DNA of 64,000 nucleotides from Anaerocolumna chitinilytica (GCF_014218355.1 NZ_AP023368.1:2174001-2238000); one strand, 5' to 3'; positions 1 through 9,246 are shown, counted from the first letter of the stretch. Notes: a model not told the origin generated them from the letters alone. Program-made: numbers and translations.

Positions 1-286
1 AGCAAAGAAACTCTCCTTAAAGCAGATACCCTGCGGAGACGTTATTCAGTATTTAAGAAGTCTTCCGGAATTTGACTATGGAAATGGTGGAATTAGCCTT
101 TGCCGGGATGGTTTTCATATGAATATACCTTACGGCCGTTATGCCCTGGCACTTACATGGTACAAAACTCTTCTGCAGGGGGACATCCTTTCTAATACGT
201 TTATACCGGAGTCAGAAGAACTACAGACTGATAGGAAGCTGTTACAGACTGTAAAAGAAGCCGTAAATACTTATCTGGAAGATTAA
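1..286 (+). CDS. C-terminal part of a DUF4886/SGNH-hydrolase-like protein (5' end outside window)
   Basis: An open frame runs from the first bases to TAA at 284-286, giving about 94 residues. The stretch around CRDGFHMN, then YGRYALALTWYKTLL, resembles the end of DUF4886 proteins, SGNH/GDSL-like esterases in which a late Asp-x-x-His pair completes the catalytic site (here D and H of RDGFH). That assignment is from memory of the family and rests only on this short stretch. The substrate cannot be inferred. The gene ends 42 bases before the fluoride channel start and may share its transcript. Confidence 0.5.
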   Translation, partial: AKKLSLKQIPCGDVIQYLRSLPEFDYGNGGISLCRDGFHMNIPYGRYALALTWYKTLLQGDILSNTFIPESEELQTDRKLLQTVKEAVNTYLED

Positions 287-328
287 TTGTCGGATGACAA
301 TAAGGTAAGATATTATGGAGGCGAAGAG

Positions 329-712
329 ATGATTCGATTGTTATTGGTATGCCTTGGAGGTTTTTTGGGCAGTGGATTGCGATACTTAGTATCTACGGGT
401 ACCTCAAAATGGTTTGAAGGCAAATTTCCCGCGGGAACTCTAATCGTTAATGTTGTGGGATGTTTCTTTATTGGTTTTATTATGGAATTAAGCGCTCATA
501 ATAAAAATGTAACACCGGAGATTCGATTGTTCCTAACCACAGGAATTTTAGGCGGGTTTACTACCTTTTCAACCTTCGGACTGGAAACGGTGAATTTTAT
601 GTCCGACAGCAGGTATGTTATAGGAATCCTGTATGCCACCCTGAATTTAGGACTTGGGCTTATCGCTGTAATCCTTGGGAAATGGACGTCAAGACTGGTA
701 TGGCCGGTATAA
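329..712 (+). CDS. crcB: Fluoride ion channel CrcB/FluC
   Basis: A 127-residue, four-helix membrane protein. FluC channels form antiparallel dimers that let fluoride leave the cell. The conserved core GGFTTFSTFGLE (second half of the protein) and the early G-x-x-R-Y segment are present. I start at ATG 329 because GGAGG lies at the right distance; an in-frame TTG at 287 would add a hydrophilic tail not expected in this family. No fluoride riboswitch is visible upstream, and it is a single copy here, so it presumably works as a homodimer. Confidence 0.92.
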   Translation: MIRLLLVCLGGFLGSGLRYLVSTGTSKWFEGKFPAGTLIVNVVGCFFIGFIMELSAHNKNVTPEIRLFLTTGILGGFTTFSTFGLETVNFMSDSRYVIGILYATLNLGLGLIAVILGKWTSRLVWPV

Positions 713-726
713 GTAATATTTAGTCT

Positions 727-766
727 AAAAAAGCTTTCTGTGATGAGAATTACAGAAAGCTTTTTT
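727..766 (+). terminator. Rho-independent terminator after crcB
   Basis: Perfect 15-bp inverted repeat AAAAAAGCTTTCTGT / ACAGAAAGCTTTTTT with a 10-base loop, ending in a T run. Because of the A run on the other side it can also stop transcription from the lacI-type gene on the opposite strand. Confidence 0.9.
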
Positions 767-824
767 AAATCCATGTGAAATTCCCCTTTACATCTAATTC
801 ATTTTGATGTTTTGTAAGCATTTG

Positions 825-1757
825 TTATCTGATGGAGTTCCCATAAACCTCCGGCTGGAGGAGAATTCTTGTATGACCATTGGCATCGTATTCCAGAGTT
901 ATAAGTTTTTTTAGTACTTCTACCGCTGCCTTTGCCTTTTGACTGTTACTTATGATAATTCGTCTGGTATCAGCCATTAAGATATCTGTGTCCTGATTCG
1001 AGGATATTACTGTAATTTCAGAATTATCTACATATCTTTCTACCTTAGAACCTAAGAGATCACCAATGATGATACCCTTACGATTCTTTTTGGCATAAAG
1101 AAAATCCTTCAATTCAGCATCCTTGTGATGGATATAGATATCCTCCTTGGCAAAACAGTCAGTTATTGCTTCTTTTAGCGTTTTATTGGTGACATTTTCC
1201 ATGACCAGGTAGGGGGATTCCTCTTGAAGGAGTACCTTAGCCTGGTTAATTGCTGTTTTATAATCCGGTAATATCTTATAGAATAAACCCTCGTCAAAAT
1301 CACATTCCAGGAAAATCACCGGAACATAATATTTTCCCGTTACTTTTCTTAAGGATTTCTCGTTAATGTCTATCATAAATACTGCTTCCAGGGAATGCTT
1401 GTATTTCATCTCGATGTTCTCTAAGTCATACGCAACGGAAAGAATAGAATCATATCCGCTTAGATAGAGTTCCTGTTCAAGTTCCGCAGCTAGATCCAAA
1501 TACTGGTACTTTAGATTGGAGGAAGCCTGGTTGTTTAAGTTTACAATAATTCCGACCAGATTACTTCTCCGGCTGGCTAAGGACTTCGCTGTCTGATTTG
1601 GTACATACCCCATGCTTTTGGCAGTCTCTAATACTTTAATTCTGGTATCATGGCTGATTTTCTCTTTTTCGGAATGATTCATAACATAGGATACCGTAGC
1701 AAGGGAGAGCCCTAGTTTATCTGCGATATCCTTCATTGTAACCTTTTCTCTTTTCAT
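825..1757 (-). CDS. LacI-family transcriptional regulator of the maltodextrin locus
   Basis: 310 residues. The N-terminus MKREKVTMKDIADKLGLSLA carries the LacI helix-turn-helix (about residues 6-26) and a hinge ending near SLASRRSN, followed by a periplasmic-binding-protein-like effector domain. The effector domain is divergent and rather short for the family (usual 330-340), so the ligand is not readable. It is divergent from the maltodextrin transporter operon, whose promoter carries a CpG-centred palindrome, so it most likely represses that operon and responds to a maltodextrin (inference). The ATG sits after a G-rich RBS; a sigma-A promoter lies at 1791-1819. Confidence 0.85.
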   Translation of the reverse strand: MKREKVTMKDIADKLGLSLATVSYVMNHSEKEKISHDTRIKVLETAKSMGYVPNQTAKSLASRRSNLVGIIVNLNNQASSNLKYQYLDLAAELEQELYLSGYDSILSVAYDLENIEMKYKHSLEAVFMIDINEKSLRKVTGKYYVPVIFLECDFDEGLFYKILPDYKTAINQAKVLLQEESPYLVMENVTNKTLKEAITDCFAKEDIYIHHKDAELKDFLYAKKNRKGIIIGDLLGSKVERYVDNSEITVISSNQDTDILMADTRRIIISNSQKAKAAVEVLKKLITLEYDANGHTRILLQPEVYGNSIR

Positions 1758-1790
1758 ATATAACCCCAGCCTTTCCCTTCTGTTAAAACA

Positions 1791-1819
1791 ATTATAACAT
1801 TATGTTACAAGCCTTTCAA
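1791..1819 (-). promoter_or_regulatory. Sigma-A promoter of the LacI-family gene
   Basis: Read on the minus strand: TTGAAA, 17 bases, TATAAT. The spacer contains AACAT-N-ATGTT, a short palindrome that could serve as an autoregulatory site. Confidence 0.7.
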
Positions 1820-2051
1820 TAAGTGGAAAAGAGAGGTCGGCATCAGGAAAACTATTTCTTTGGTTCAATGAAAAGTACAATTAGATAAAAATTAATCAAC
1901 TTAATTTTTTTGGAAAAAAGAGCAAAAAGCCTTTATTTATAAGGATTAGAATTGATTAAAAACTACTTAACAAAATAATGTTTAAGTTGAAAATATGTAT
2001 AATATATATAATAAAATATGATTGAATACACAATTAATTATGCAATATTAC

Positions 2052-2101
2052 TTGACACAGATAAAAATTGGTGCTAATCTATAGTTAGATTAAGCGCTTA
2101 A
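2052..2101 (+). promoter_or_regulatory. Promoter and LacI-type operator of the maltodextrin operon
   Basis: TTGACA at 2052-2057, 17-base spacer, TAATCT at 2075-2080. A perfect 12-bp palindrome TTAAGCGCTTAA lies at 2090-2101, just after the expected transcription start. A CpG-centred palindrome at +1 is the classical LacI-family operator layout, so bound repressor would block initiation. The divergent LacI-family gene is the obvious candidate; a CcpA-like factor is the alternative. Confidence 0.8.
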
Positions 2102-2171
2102 GTTAAATCAAATTAATGAGAAATATATTCATTATTAACAACAAAAAGGGTTTATAGACTAACAGAAAGGC

Positions 2172-3524
2172 ATGGCTAGTACTATGGCAAAGAGGAAGGT
2201 ATCGTTTCTGATATCAGTATTTATATGGGGCGGAGGGCAATTTCTTATCGGAAAGCAGAAGATGAAAGGGTTTTTATTCTTTTGTATGGAACTTATCTTT
2301 TTATCGATAGAGTTCTTCTCGGGTTATTGGCTGGATTATCTGGCGGGTAATATCGTACATTTCCGAATTGGAATCTATGGAGGCTTTTTTACAAGAGGAC
2401 TCTGGGGACTGTTTACACTGGGGGATAAAGCCGGAGCAAGGTATGGGGATCATTCTACCATGCTGATGATAGAAGGTATTATCAGTATAATGGTTCTGGC
2501 ACTCTTTGTACTCCTGTATATCTGGAATTTAAGAGATGCCTACCAGACAGGAAAAGATATTGATAGTAAAGGGGTCTATACTACCTCAGGGGAATATTTA
2601 AAACATACTTTAAGCAAATCTTTTCCTTACATCGTACTGACACCGGTTATCATACTGGTAGCCTTTATGGTATTAATGCCAATATTATTTTCATTTTTAA
2701 CAGCATTCACAAACTATAACAAAAACCATCTGCCACCGGCAAGCCTTGTGGATTGGGTGGGCTTAAAGAACTTTGTGAAACTCTTTAAGGTACCCATCTG
2801 GTCAGGAACTTTCTTTTCGGTACTTATCTGGACGGTTATCTGGTCCTTGCTTGCTACCTTTACTACCTATTTTTTCGGAATGTTTCAGGCAGTGCTCTTA
2901 AACAGCAAACATGTGAAAGTGAAATCGTTGTATCGGAGTATTATGATCTTACCCTGGGCTATTCCCCAGATGATAAGCTTATTAGTATTTAAGAATCTGT
3001 TAAATGGTCAGTTTGGGCCATTAGGTCAGTTCTTAATTGATATTGGAGTTACCAATAAGCGAATACCCTTTTTAACAGATCCGATGATTGCAAAAGTAAC
3101 AGTGGTGCTTGTGAATCTTTGGATGGGATTTCCCATGTTTATGATTATGATACAGGGAATTCTCTCTAATATTGACAAGAGTCTGTATGAAGCGGCTCAG
3201 ATAGATGGGGGCGGAGATTTACAGGTTTTTCAAAAGATAACCCTGCCGCTGGTCTTTCAGGCAACGGGACCGCTCTTGGTTATGAATCTTGCAGGTAATT
3301 TTAACGGATTCGGGTCTATCTATTTCTTAACAGAAGGCGGTCCGGTCAACCCGAATTATCAGCTTGCAGGCGATACGGATATATTGATTTCCTGGATTTA
3401 TAAACTAACCTTGAATAATCAGATATATGATATGGCTGCGGTTATGTGTATTATCCTTTTCATACTGGTTGGCGGTGTATCTTTTTGGAATTTTAAAAGA
3501 AGCAGTGCTTTTAAGGAGGTCTAG
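2172..3524 (+). CDS. Maltodextrin ABC transporter permease, MalF type
   Basis: 450 residues with about eight membrane segments; the extra N-terminal segments (residues 1-150) are typical of MalF-like rather than MalG-like subunits. The permease signature (EAA loop) is EAAQIDGGGDLQVFQKITLP, which contacts the ATPase. No ATPase gene is in the window, so a shared MsmK-type ATPase encoded elsewhere is likely. First gene of the operon behind the operator at 2090; followed after 2 bases by the MalG-type gene. Start: ATG 2172 has GAAAGG almost touching it, ATG 2184 has it 13 bases upstream; either is possible. Confidence 0.9.
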   Translation: MASTMAKRKVSFLISVFIWGGGQFLIGKQKMKGFLFFCMELIFLSIEFFSGYWLDYLAGNIVHFRIGIYGGFFTRGLWGLFTLGDKAGARYGDHSTMLMIEGIISIMVLALFVLLYIWNLRDAYQTGKDIDSKGVYTTSGEYLKHTLSKSFPYIVLTPVIILVAFMVLMPILFSFLTAFTNYNKNHLPPASLVDWVGLKNFVKLFKVPIWSGTFFSVLIWTVIWSLLATFTTYFFGMFQAVLLNSKHVKVKSLYRSIMILPWAIPQMISLLVFKNLLNGQFGPLGQFLIDIGVTNKRIPFLTDPMIAKVTVVLVNLWMGFPMFMIMIQGILSNIDKSLYEAAQIDGGGDLQVFQKITLPLVFQATGPLLVMNLAGNFNGFGSIYFLTEGGPVNPNYQLAGDTDILISWIYKLTLNNQIYDMAAVMCIILFILVGGVSFWNFKRSSAFKEV

Positions 3525-3526
3525 GA

Positions 3527-4369
3527 ATGAAGAACAGAAAAAAGAATCCAAGGGGTTTAAAAGCATTTTTGATAAATGCAGAACTAATTATTACTTCACT
3601 GATTGTACTAATACCGGTTATATGGATTGTAATGTCTTCCTTTCATAAAGGCACAGGGCTAACCGGTTCATCCTTGATCCCTAGCGTACTAACGGTGCAG
3701 AATTATGTTCGTTTATTTCGGGAAACAGATTATCTGATATGGTTTAAGAACAGCTTATCCATAGCAATCTTAAATGCTTTTGTTTCTGTTGTCCTGATAT
3801 TGGTAACAGCATGGGTAGTATCAAGATTTCACTTCAAGGGACGAAAATCAGGCCTTATGACTATGCTAATCCTGTCGATGTTTCCTAGTTTTCTATCAAT
3901 GACTGCTATCTATACCCTGTTTATTACCTTTGGCTTGAATAAGACTCCCCTGTCACTGGTCCTGGTATATTCTGCGGGGGCAATTCCCTATAACGTCTGG
4001 CTGGTGAAAGGATATCTGGACGGAGTACCAATTTCTCTGGATGAAGCAGCTTACATAGACGGAAGTTCCAAAATCAACACCTTTTTCAAGATAATTATAC
4101 CAATGTCGAAACCGATTATCGTATACTGTGCCGTTGCCCAATTTATGGCTCCCTGGATGGATTACATACTGCCAAATCTGCTGTTTACCGGAACAAGCAC
4201 AAAAACGATTGCAGTTGGACTCTATGCTATGATAACCGGAAATGAAAACTCCTACTTTACCACCTTTGCAGCCGGTGCGGTATTAATAGCCGTACCAATC
4301 ACTATTCTGTATTTGTTGTTTCAAAAGTATCTGGTGGAAGGAATCTCTGCCGGCGCGAACAAAGGTTAA
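3527..4369 (+). CDS. Maltodextrin ABC transporter permease, MalG type
   Basis: 280 residues, six membrane segments, with the signature loop DEAAYIDGSSKINTFFKIII. It forms the heterodimeric channel with the preceding subunit. An AAGGAGG ribosome site lies inside the end of the upstream gene, two bases separating stop and start, indicating translational coupling. The downstream binding-protein gene is separated by a hairpin (4413-4469). Confidence 0.92.
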   Translation: MKNRKKNPRGLKAFLINAELIITSLIVLIPVIWIVMSSFHKGTGLTGSSLIPSVLTVQNYVRLFRETDYLIWFKNSLSIAILNAFVSVVLILVTAWVVSRFHFKGRKSGLMTMLILSMFPSFLSMTAIYTLFITFGLNKTPLSLVLVYSAGAIPYNVWLVKGYLDGVPISLDEAAYIDGSSKINTFFKIIIPMSKPIIVYCAVAQFMAPWMDYILPNLLFTGTSTKTIAVGLYAMITGNENSYFTTFAAGAVLIAVPITILYLLFQKYLVEGISAGANKG

Positions 4370-4412
4370 TTCGATTTACAGTGTACATGAGATACCGTGC
4401 AAAATGATAGAA

Positions 4413-4469
4413 AGGTTGAAAGAAAATAGAAATGATAGAAAGGATGCCACGAAAGGATTCTTTCAACCT
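4413..4469 (+). promoter_or_regulatory. Intercistronic hairpin between permease and binding-protein genes
   Basis: Perfect 12-bp stem AGGTTGAAAGAA / TTCTTTCAACCT with a 33-base loop and no T run. The loop carries a repeat of AATGATAGAAAGG seen just before the stem. Such hairpins often protect or process mRNA so that the binding protein is made in excess over the permeases; that role is inferred. Confidence 0.6.
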
Positions 4470-4532
4470 GGATTGAATGTGGCAGTACTGCAGAGGACTA
4501 TTCCTAAGACTGCGGTAGCTATGGGATTGATA

Positions 4533-5900
4533 ATGAGAAAGATTCTGGCTTTGATTCTTATTGTGACTTTGATGGCCATGTTAGGAGGCTGTAAAAGAGA
4601 GCTTCCGCCGGAAGATAATCTTGTAAATAAAGCTTCGGCTGATGCAAATACAGAGGTAAAAGCAGCAGACAGCGATACGACGAATGCCAATACAACTGAT
4701 TCTGGAAGCGTAGATACAAAGACCTCGGATAACGGCGGAGCAGAAGAAACTCCTTCCTTAACGCCGGAAGAAGGAGCAAAGCTTCTGTTTTGGACAGGAG
4801 ATTTGGAATTTGGCAAGGCGGTTGCTGCTAAGTTCCAGGAAAAATATAAGGTTCCGGTTTCTGTTGAAGAAGTAGGTCTTGGTGCAATTGATAAGATATC
4901 CTTAAGCGGGCCTGCAGGTACCGGTGCCGATGTTTTCATGAGTCCTCATGATTCTTTTCAGCACGGTTTAGCAGCCGGGTTATTTCTCCCGATGGAGGAC
5001 TCTGTAGCAGCAGAACTGAAGGAACGGGTGAATGAGGTTGGAATTAAGACAGTGACTTCGGAAGGAAAAATATATGGAGTACCCGTATCCCTGGAAACCA
5101 GTTGCTTATTCTACAATAAGGATATTGTGGGAGAGCAGCCGGCAAGAACATTGGAAGAGATAATGGATAAGGCAAAGTCCTTTAACAATACAGATAAGAA
5201 TCAGTTTTATTTTCTCAGTACCATTGGTGACGGATATAAGATCTATCCTTTTCTCAGTGCAGAAGGTTTTAGCCTCTTCGGCAAGGAGGGAAAGGATAAT
5301 GATAATCCCGGTTTTGACAGTGATGAATTTGAAGGAGGCCTTGAACTTATAAAAGAGCTGCATGATATTATGCCGGTTAGCTCTACAGATCTTGGTAATG
5401 TAAGCTTCTTAAGAAGTCAGTTTGAGGAGGGTAAAGTTGCATATGAGATTTCGGGTCCCTGGGATATCAAAGAATTCAAAGACAGCGGAGTTAACTTTGG
5501 CGTTTCTTCCTTACCTACTTATAAGGGAAAGACAATGACACCATTTGCAGGAGTCCAGAATGCACATGTATCAGCTTTTAGCAAATATCCAAAAGCAGCA
5601 CAGCTTTTGGCAGAGTTTTTGGTTAGTGATGAGGGAGCACAGTTGTTATATGAAAAGGCTAATAAAATAACTACTCTTAAGAATGTCAGCAATATTAAAG
5701 GGATATCAACGGATGAATACATAAAACCTTTTGTTGAACAATTTGCTAATTCTTATCCTATGCCTTCTGTACAGAGAATCTCCTTCTATTGGACTATCTC
5801 TGCAGGGACTTGTCAGGCAGTGTTTGACGGCACCCTAACACCTAAAGAAGGCAGAGAAAAAGCAGTTTCCGATTGGAAGACTATGCTTACAACGGAATAA
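4533..5900 (+). CDS. Maltodextrin-binding lipoprotein of the ABC transporter
   Basis: About 455 residues. The start at ATG 4533 is set by the lipoprotein signal MRKILALILIVTLMAMLGGC, with the lipobox LGGC. An in-frame ATG further upstream at 4404 would put 43 hydrophilic residues before the signal and is unlikely. After a Thr/Asp/Asn-rich linker comes an extracellular binding-protein fold of the maltose family (motifs LLFWTGDLEFGKAVAAKF, PVSLETSCLFYNKD, KVAYEISGPWDIKEF). It would capture maltodextrins at the membrane surface for the two permeases. The gene order permease-permease-binding protein is the reverse of the usual one. Confidence 0.9.
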   Translation: MRKILALILIVTLMAMLGGCKRELPPEDNLVNKASADANTEVKAADSDTTNANTTDSGSVDTKTSDNGGAEETPSLTPEEGAKLLFWTGDLEFGKAVAAKFQEKYKVPVSVEEVGLGAIDKISLSGPAGTGADVFMSPHDSFQHGLAAGLFLPMEDSVAAELKERVNEVGIKTVTSEGKIYGVPVSLETSCLFYNKDIVGEQPARTLEEIMDKAKSFNNTDKNQFYFLSTIGDGYKIYPFLSAEGFSLFGKEGKDNDNPGFDSDEFEGGLELIKELHDIMPVSSTDLGNVSFLRSQFEEGKVAYEISGPWDIKEFKDSGVNFGVSSLPTYKGKTMTPFAGVQNAHVSAFSKYPKAAQLLAEFLVSDEGAQLLYEKANKITTLKNVSNIKGISTDEYIKPFVEQFANSYPMPSVQRISFYWTISAGTCQAVFDGTLTPKEGREKAVSDWKTMLTTE

Positions 5901-5962
5901 AGAACTTACAAAGAGCAGCAGGCTAATAAAAGAAAAACACCACAGAAAGGCAGAAGAACAGA

Positions 5963-7696
5963 ATGAATTTAGAGGCAATTAATCATACACCAAAAAGCAG
6001 CGATGCCTATGCCTATGGAGAAAACACCATGCATATTCGTCTTCGGACGGCAAAGGATGATGTAAGTGCAATAGAGTTGGTATATGGCATTAAATATGAT
6101 TGGATGAATCATAAGAAAGTCTCCATGAAGAAGATACTGACAGATGAGCTATATGACTATTATCAGACAAATCTTGAACTATCAGATACAAGAATCGGTT
6201 ATTATTTTAAAATAACTGGTAAAGAGGAGAGTATCTGCTATACAGAAGCCGGGTTTTTAGAGGAGTTTCCCGATGATATGTCTTATTGCTATTTCTTTCA
6301 GTATCCCTACATCAATAAGGCAGATATCCATAAAGAACCGGAGTGGGTCAAAGAAGCAGTGTTTTATCAAATATTTGTAGAAAGATTTTTTAATGGTGAT
6401 GAAAATAATTCTCCCAAGGAACTGGTGCCCTGGGACTCGGAACCAAAGCCAAAGAGCTTCTACGGGGGAGATTTGAAGGGAATCCTGTTGAAACTTGATT
6501 ATTTGCAGGAACTTGGAATTAACGGGATTTACTTAACCCCTATTTTTGAATCACCCTCCAATCACAAATATGACACCGTAGATTACAAAGAGATTGACAA
6601 GTATTTTGGTGATAAGAAAGTCTTTCAGGAATTCGTAAGAAAAGCCCATGAAAAAGGAATAAAAATAATTCTGGATGCTGTTTTTAATCATTGCAGCGAA
6701 TATTTTCCGCCCTTTTTAGAGGTAAAAGAAAAAGGAAAAGCTTCACCTTACTATGATTGGTTTTGCATAGAAGAATTTCCTTTAAGTAAAAAACCGTTAA
6801 ATTATCAAACCTTTGGATATGTTTCTTATATGCCGAAATTGAATACTTCCAATCCGGAGCTAAAGAAATATCTCTTTGATACAGTGAGATACTGGATGGA
6901 AGAATTCGAGATTGACGGTTGGAGACTTGATGTATCCGATGAAATCGATCATCATTTTTGGAGGGAATTCCGAAATCTTGTAAAGGAAATCAAAGAAGAT
7001 GCGGTAATAATCGGAGAGAACTGGCATAATGCCTATCCATGGCTTATGGGAGACCAGTTTGACAGTGTGATGAATTATCCGGTTACAAAGCTCTGCCTTG
7101 ATTATTTTGCAAGAAGAACCATGAAAGCAAAAGAGTTTGAAAAGGGACTTGGTACCTTATTAATGAGATATACAGATCAGGTAAATGAGGCAATGTTAAA
7201 TCTTTTAGACAGTCATGACACGGAACGTTTTCTTTATGCTTGCAGCGAAAACAAAGAGAAGCTTAAGAATGCGGCAGCCTTTCTCTTTGGCTATCGAGGT
7301 ATTCCCTGTACATATTACGGAACAGAAATCGGTATGACCGGAGCGTATGATCCGGGGTGCAGGAGAGGATTTGACTGGAAGCAGGAGAATTGGGATATGG
7401 ATTTGTATATTTTTTATAAAAAACTTATACAGATTCGTAAGACTGAGATGGCATTGAAGGATGGAACAATCAGTTTTCATAGTAATGATAATCTCTTTGT
7501 TATGAAGAGAAGCTTTAGGGAAGAAAACATTTATATTGTAATAAATAATACAGAGGAAGAAAAACATTATCAATTACCTGATAAAGAGTTCACTGCTATA
7601 AGTGAGTTACTAAGCGGCCAGACTTATGGAGATAACGCTGTGGATAAAAGCTTTTTAGTACCGGCTGATTCTGCTCTGTATCTGAAAACCGTTTAA
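5963..7696 (+). CDS. Neopullulanase/cyclomaltodextrinase-type GH13 enzyme
   Basis: 577 residues without signal peptide, so cytoplasmic. Residues about 15-120 form a CBM34-like N-domain (AYGENTMHIRLRTAKDD), typical of GH13_20 cyclomaltodextrinases and neopullulanases. The barrel shows the four GH13 regions: DAVFNH (238-243), GWRLDVSDE with nucleophile Asp323, IIGENWH with acid Glu352, and DSHDTERF with His418-Asp419. It would cut imported maltodextrins or cyclodextrins to glucose and maltose. It follows the binding-protein gene by 62 bases in the same operon. Confidence 0.92.
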   Translation: MNLEAINHTPKSSDAYAYGENTMHIRLRTAKDDVSAIELVYGIKYDWMNHKKVSMKKILTDELYDYYQTNLELSDTRIGYYFKITGKEESICYTEAGFLEEFPDDMSYCYFFQYPYINKADIHKEPEWVKEAVFYQIFVERFFNGDENNSPKELVPWDSEPKPKSFYGGDLKGILLKLDYLQELGINGIYLTPIFESPSNHKYDTVDYKEIDKYFGDKKVFQEFVRKAHEKGIKIILDAVFNHCSEYFPPFLEVKEKGKASPYYDWFCIEEFPLSKKPLNYQTFGYVSYMPKLNTSNPELKKYLFDTVRYWMEEFEIDGWRLDVSDEIDHHFWREFRNLVKEIKEDAVIIGENWHNAYPWLMGDQFDSVMNYPVTKLCLDYFARRTMKAKEFEKGLGTLLMRYTDQVNEAMLNLLDSHDTERFLYACSENKEKLKNAAAFLFGYRGIPCTYYGTEIGMTGAYDPGCRRGFDWKQENWDMDLYIFYKKLIQIRKTEMALKDGTISFHSNDNLFVMKRSFREENIYIVINNTEEEKHYQLPDKEFTAISELLSGQTYGDNAVDKSFLVPADSALYLKTV

Positions 7697-7720
7697 ATAA
7701 AAAGAAGGAAGGTAAAAGTT

Positions 7721-8311
7721 ATGAAAAATTTATGGAAAAAAGTAATGGTGTTTTTGCTGGCAGCAGTTGTAATTACTGCCGGAACCGGATTAAAGGCATT
7801 TGCTGCCGGTAATCAGGTTACAATTCATGTGAAGGACGGAGCCAAATGGGGAAGTATGAACGTCTACAATTGGGGGGATGATGGTGAAACAGCCGGAGTA
7901 TGGCCAGGAACTGCTATGGAAGCGGAAGGCGATGGATGGTATACCTATACTTTTGACACTAAAGTGAACCTTAATTTGGTATTCAGTGCAAAGCCCGGAA
8001 CACCTCAATCCGGAAATATCAATGATCTGTCTAAAGACGGCAAGGAATATTGGATCGTAGTAGGCGGTGAAGCAGCAGATAATGATATGGGAGTATCCGG
8101 TGTAGCAGCCGTACTTCATACGGAACCAGAAGAAGGCTGGCCCGTGCTTGCTGCCCCAGCAGCTGAAAGTAGTAAAACCGACAAGGCTGCAGAGACTTCC
8201 GATGTTCCAAAGACAGGAGAAACGCTTAGTGTAGTTCCAATGATACTTATGGCTGGAGCTGTAGTGGTTTTTAGTATCACATCCATACAGGGAAGAAAGA
8301 AAAGAGCTTAA
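7721..8311 (+). CDS. Wall-anchored starch-binding protein with CBM26-like module
   Basis: 196 residues. Signal peptide at 1-28 (hydrophobic core, cut near AFAAG). Residues about 30-110 look like starch-binding module CBM26 (NQVTIHVKDG, MNVYNWGDDGETAGVWPG, DGWYTYTFD). A linker precedes the sortase-like motif VPKTGE, a hydrophobic helix and the basic tail GRKKRA. It has no catalytic domain and would hold starch granules at the cell surface for uptake by the transporter encoded upstream. V in place of L in LPXTG is common for clostridial sortases. Last gene of the operon, 24 bases after the GH13 gene. Confidence 0.85.
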   Translation: MKNLWKKVMVFLLAAVVITAGTGLKAFAAGNQVTIHVKDGAKWGSMNVYNWGDDGETAGVWPGTAMEAEGDGWYTYTFDTKVNLNLVFSAKPGTPQSGNINDLSKDGKEYWIVVGGEAADNDMGVSGVAAVLHTEPEEGWPVLAAPAAESSKTDKAAETSDVPKTGETLSVVPMILMAGAVVVFSITSIQGRKKRA

Positions 8312-8379
8312 TTCAATAATTGCAGTATAAATATGAATTAAGACAGTTATTACCCTGCTGCACTTAGAATAAATAAACA

Positions 8380-8437
8380 AAAATCCATGAAACTCTTAGA
8401 CTGATGATTTCTTTACCTGAAGAGTTTCATGGATTTT
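8380..8437. terminator. Bidirectional terminator between convergent genes
   Basis: Perfect 18-bp arms AAAATCCATGAAACTCTT and its complement around a 22-base loop, with A and T runs at the outer ends. It serves the starch operon on the plus strand and the small stress gene on the minus strand. Confidence 0.85.
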
Positions 8438-8454
8438 ATGTTTTTGCTTTCATA

Positions 8455-8706
8455 TTATTTCTTTGTAAAGGCATTAATAATTGCAAGTAATACTACGGAT
8501 CCGATAAAGGATACCAGAAGGCTCCATAAGTTAAAACCGGTTACTCCTTTTCCGCCCAATATATTAATTAAGAAACCACCGATTAAACCGCCCAGAATAC
8601 CTACCAATATGTTGCCGCCCAGTCCCATTTTTTTATCATTGCCGGTAAAAATACTGGCTAACCATCCGGCTATACCGCCGATAATAATCCAACTTAATAG
8701 TCCCAT
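8455..8706 (-). CDS. GlsB/YeaQ/YmgE-family stress membrane protein
   Basis: 83 residues and three glycine-rich membrane helices (GLLSWIIIGGIAGWLAS, GNILVGILGGLIGGFLI, SLLVSFIGSVVLLAIINAF). This matches the transglycosylase-associated/GlsB family, small stress-induced envelope proteins whose molecular activity is not known. AAAGGA precedes the ATG. The CsbD-like gene lies immediately upstream on the same strand, so the two form a stress pair. Confidence 0.9.
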   Translation of the reverse strand: MGLLSWIIIGGIAGWLASIFTGNDKKMGLGGNILVGILGGLIGGFLINILGGKGVTGFNLWSLLVSFIGSVVLLAIINAFTKK

Positions 8707-8756
8707 AATTTTTATCCTTTCTGTAGTGATTTATTTTTTATGTATACCAAGATTAT

Positions 8757-8975
8757 TTACTTATCTTTCTTATCCAGTTTATCAATAATCTTGTTGGCTG
8801 CTTCTGAAGCTTTTTCTTTTAGAGATTCGCCTAAATCACAAGCTGCTTCTGATAATTCACCACGTTTTCTTTGAAGCTTGCCCTCCAGCTCCAGTTGTTC
8901 TGAGCCAATTATTTTTCCTGCATTTTCTTTTACCGTTCCGGTAATCTTGTCAAGATTACTATTTGTATTTTTCAT
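8757..8975 (-). CDS. CsbD-family stress protein
   Basis: 72 residues, charged and helical: LDKITGTVKENAGKIIGSEQ, ELEGKLQRKRGELSE, then a lysine-rich tail. This is the CsbD pattern (general stress protein, function unknown). The start at 8975 is preceded by AAAGGAGAG; the longer open frame upstream is AT-rich and hydrophobic and is not expected to be translated. Likely co-transcribed with the GlsB-like gene. Confidence 0.88.
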   Translation of the reverse strand: MKNTNSNLDKITGTVKENAGKIIGSEQLELEGKLQRKRGELSEAACDLGESLKEKASEAANKIIDKLDKKDK

Positions 8976-9246
8976 AATTTTCTCTCCTTTAACATTGAAT
9001 TTGAAGATTATTAAGTTTATAAATAGTATAATCTTTGATTGCATTTTACTATAAATGATAATGAATTTCAATATAAAAGTTAAATAAACTATTAATTTGA
9101 TAAATATTATCATATTAATAGTTTATATATACCGCTTATTCGCCTCGCCGAGTATCCCAAGTTGTAATTCATCTTTTCTTGTGCTAGGATTAATGGTGGA
9201 AGAATCTGGTTAGTAAACAATAGGTTCGGAGAAAGGGAGGAAGATA

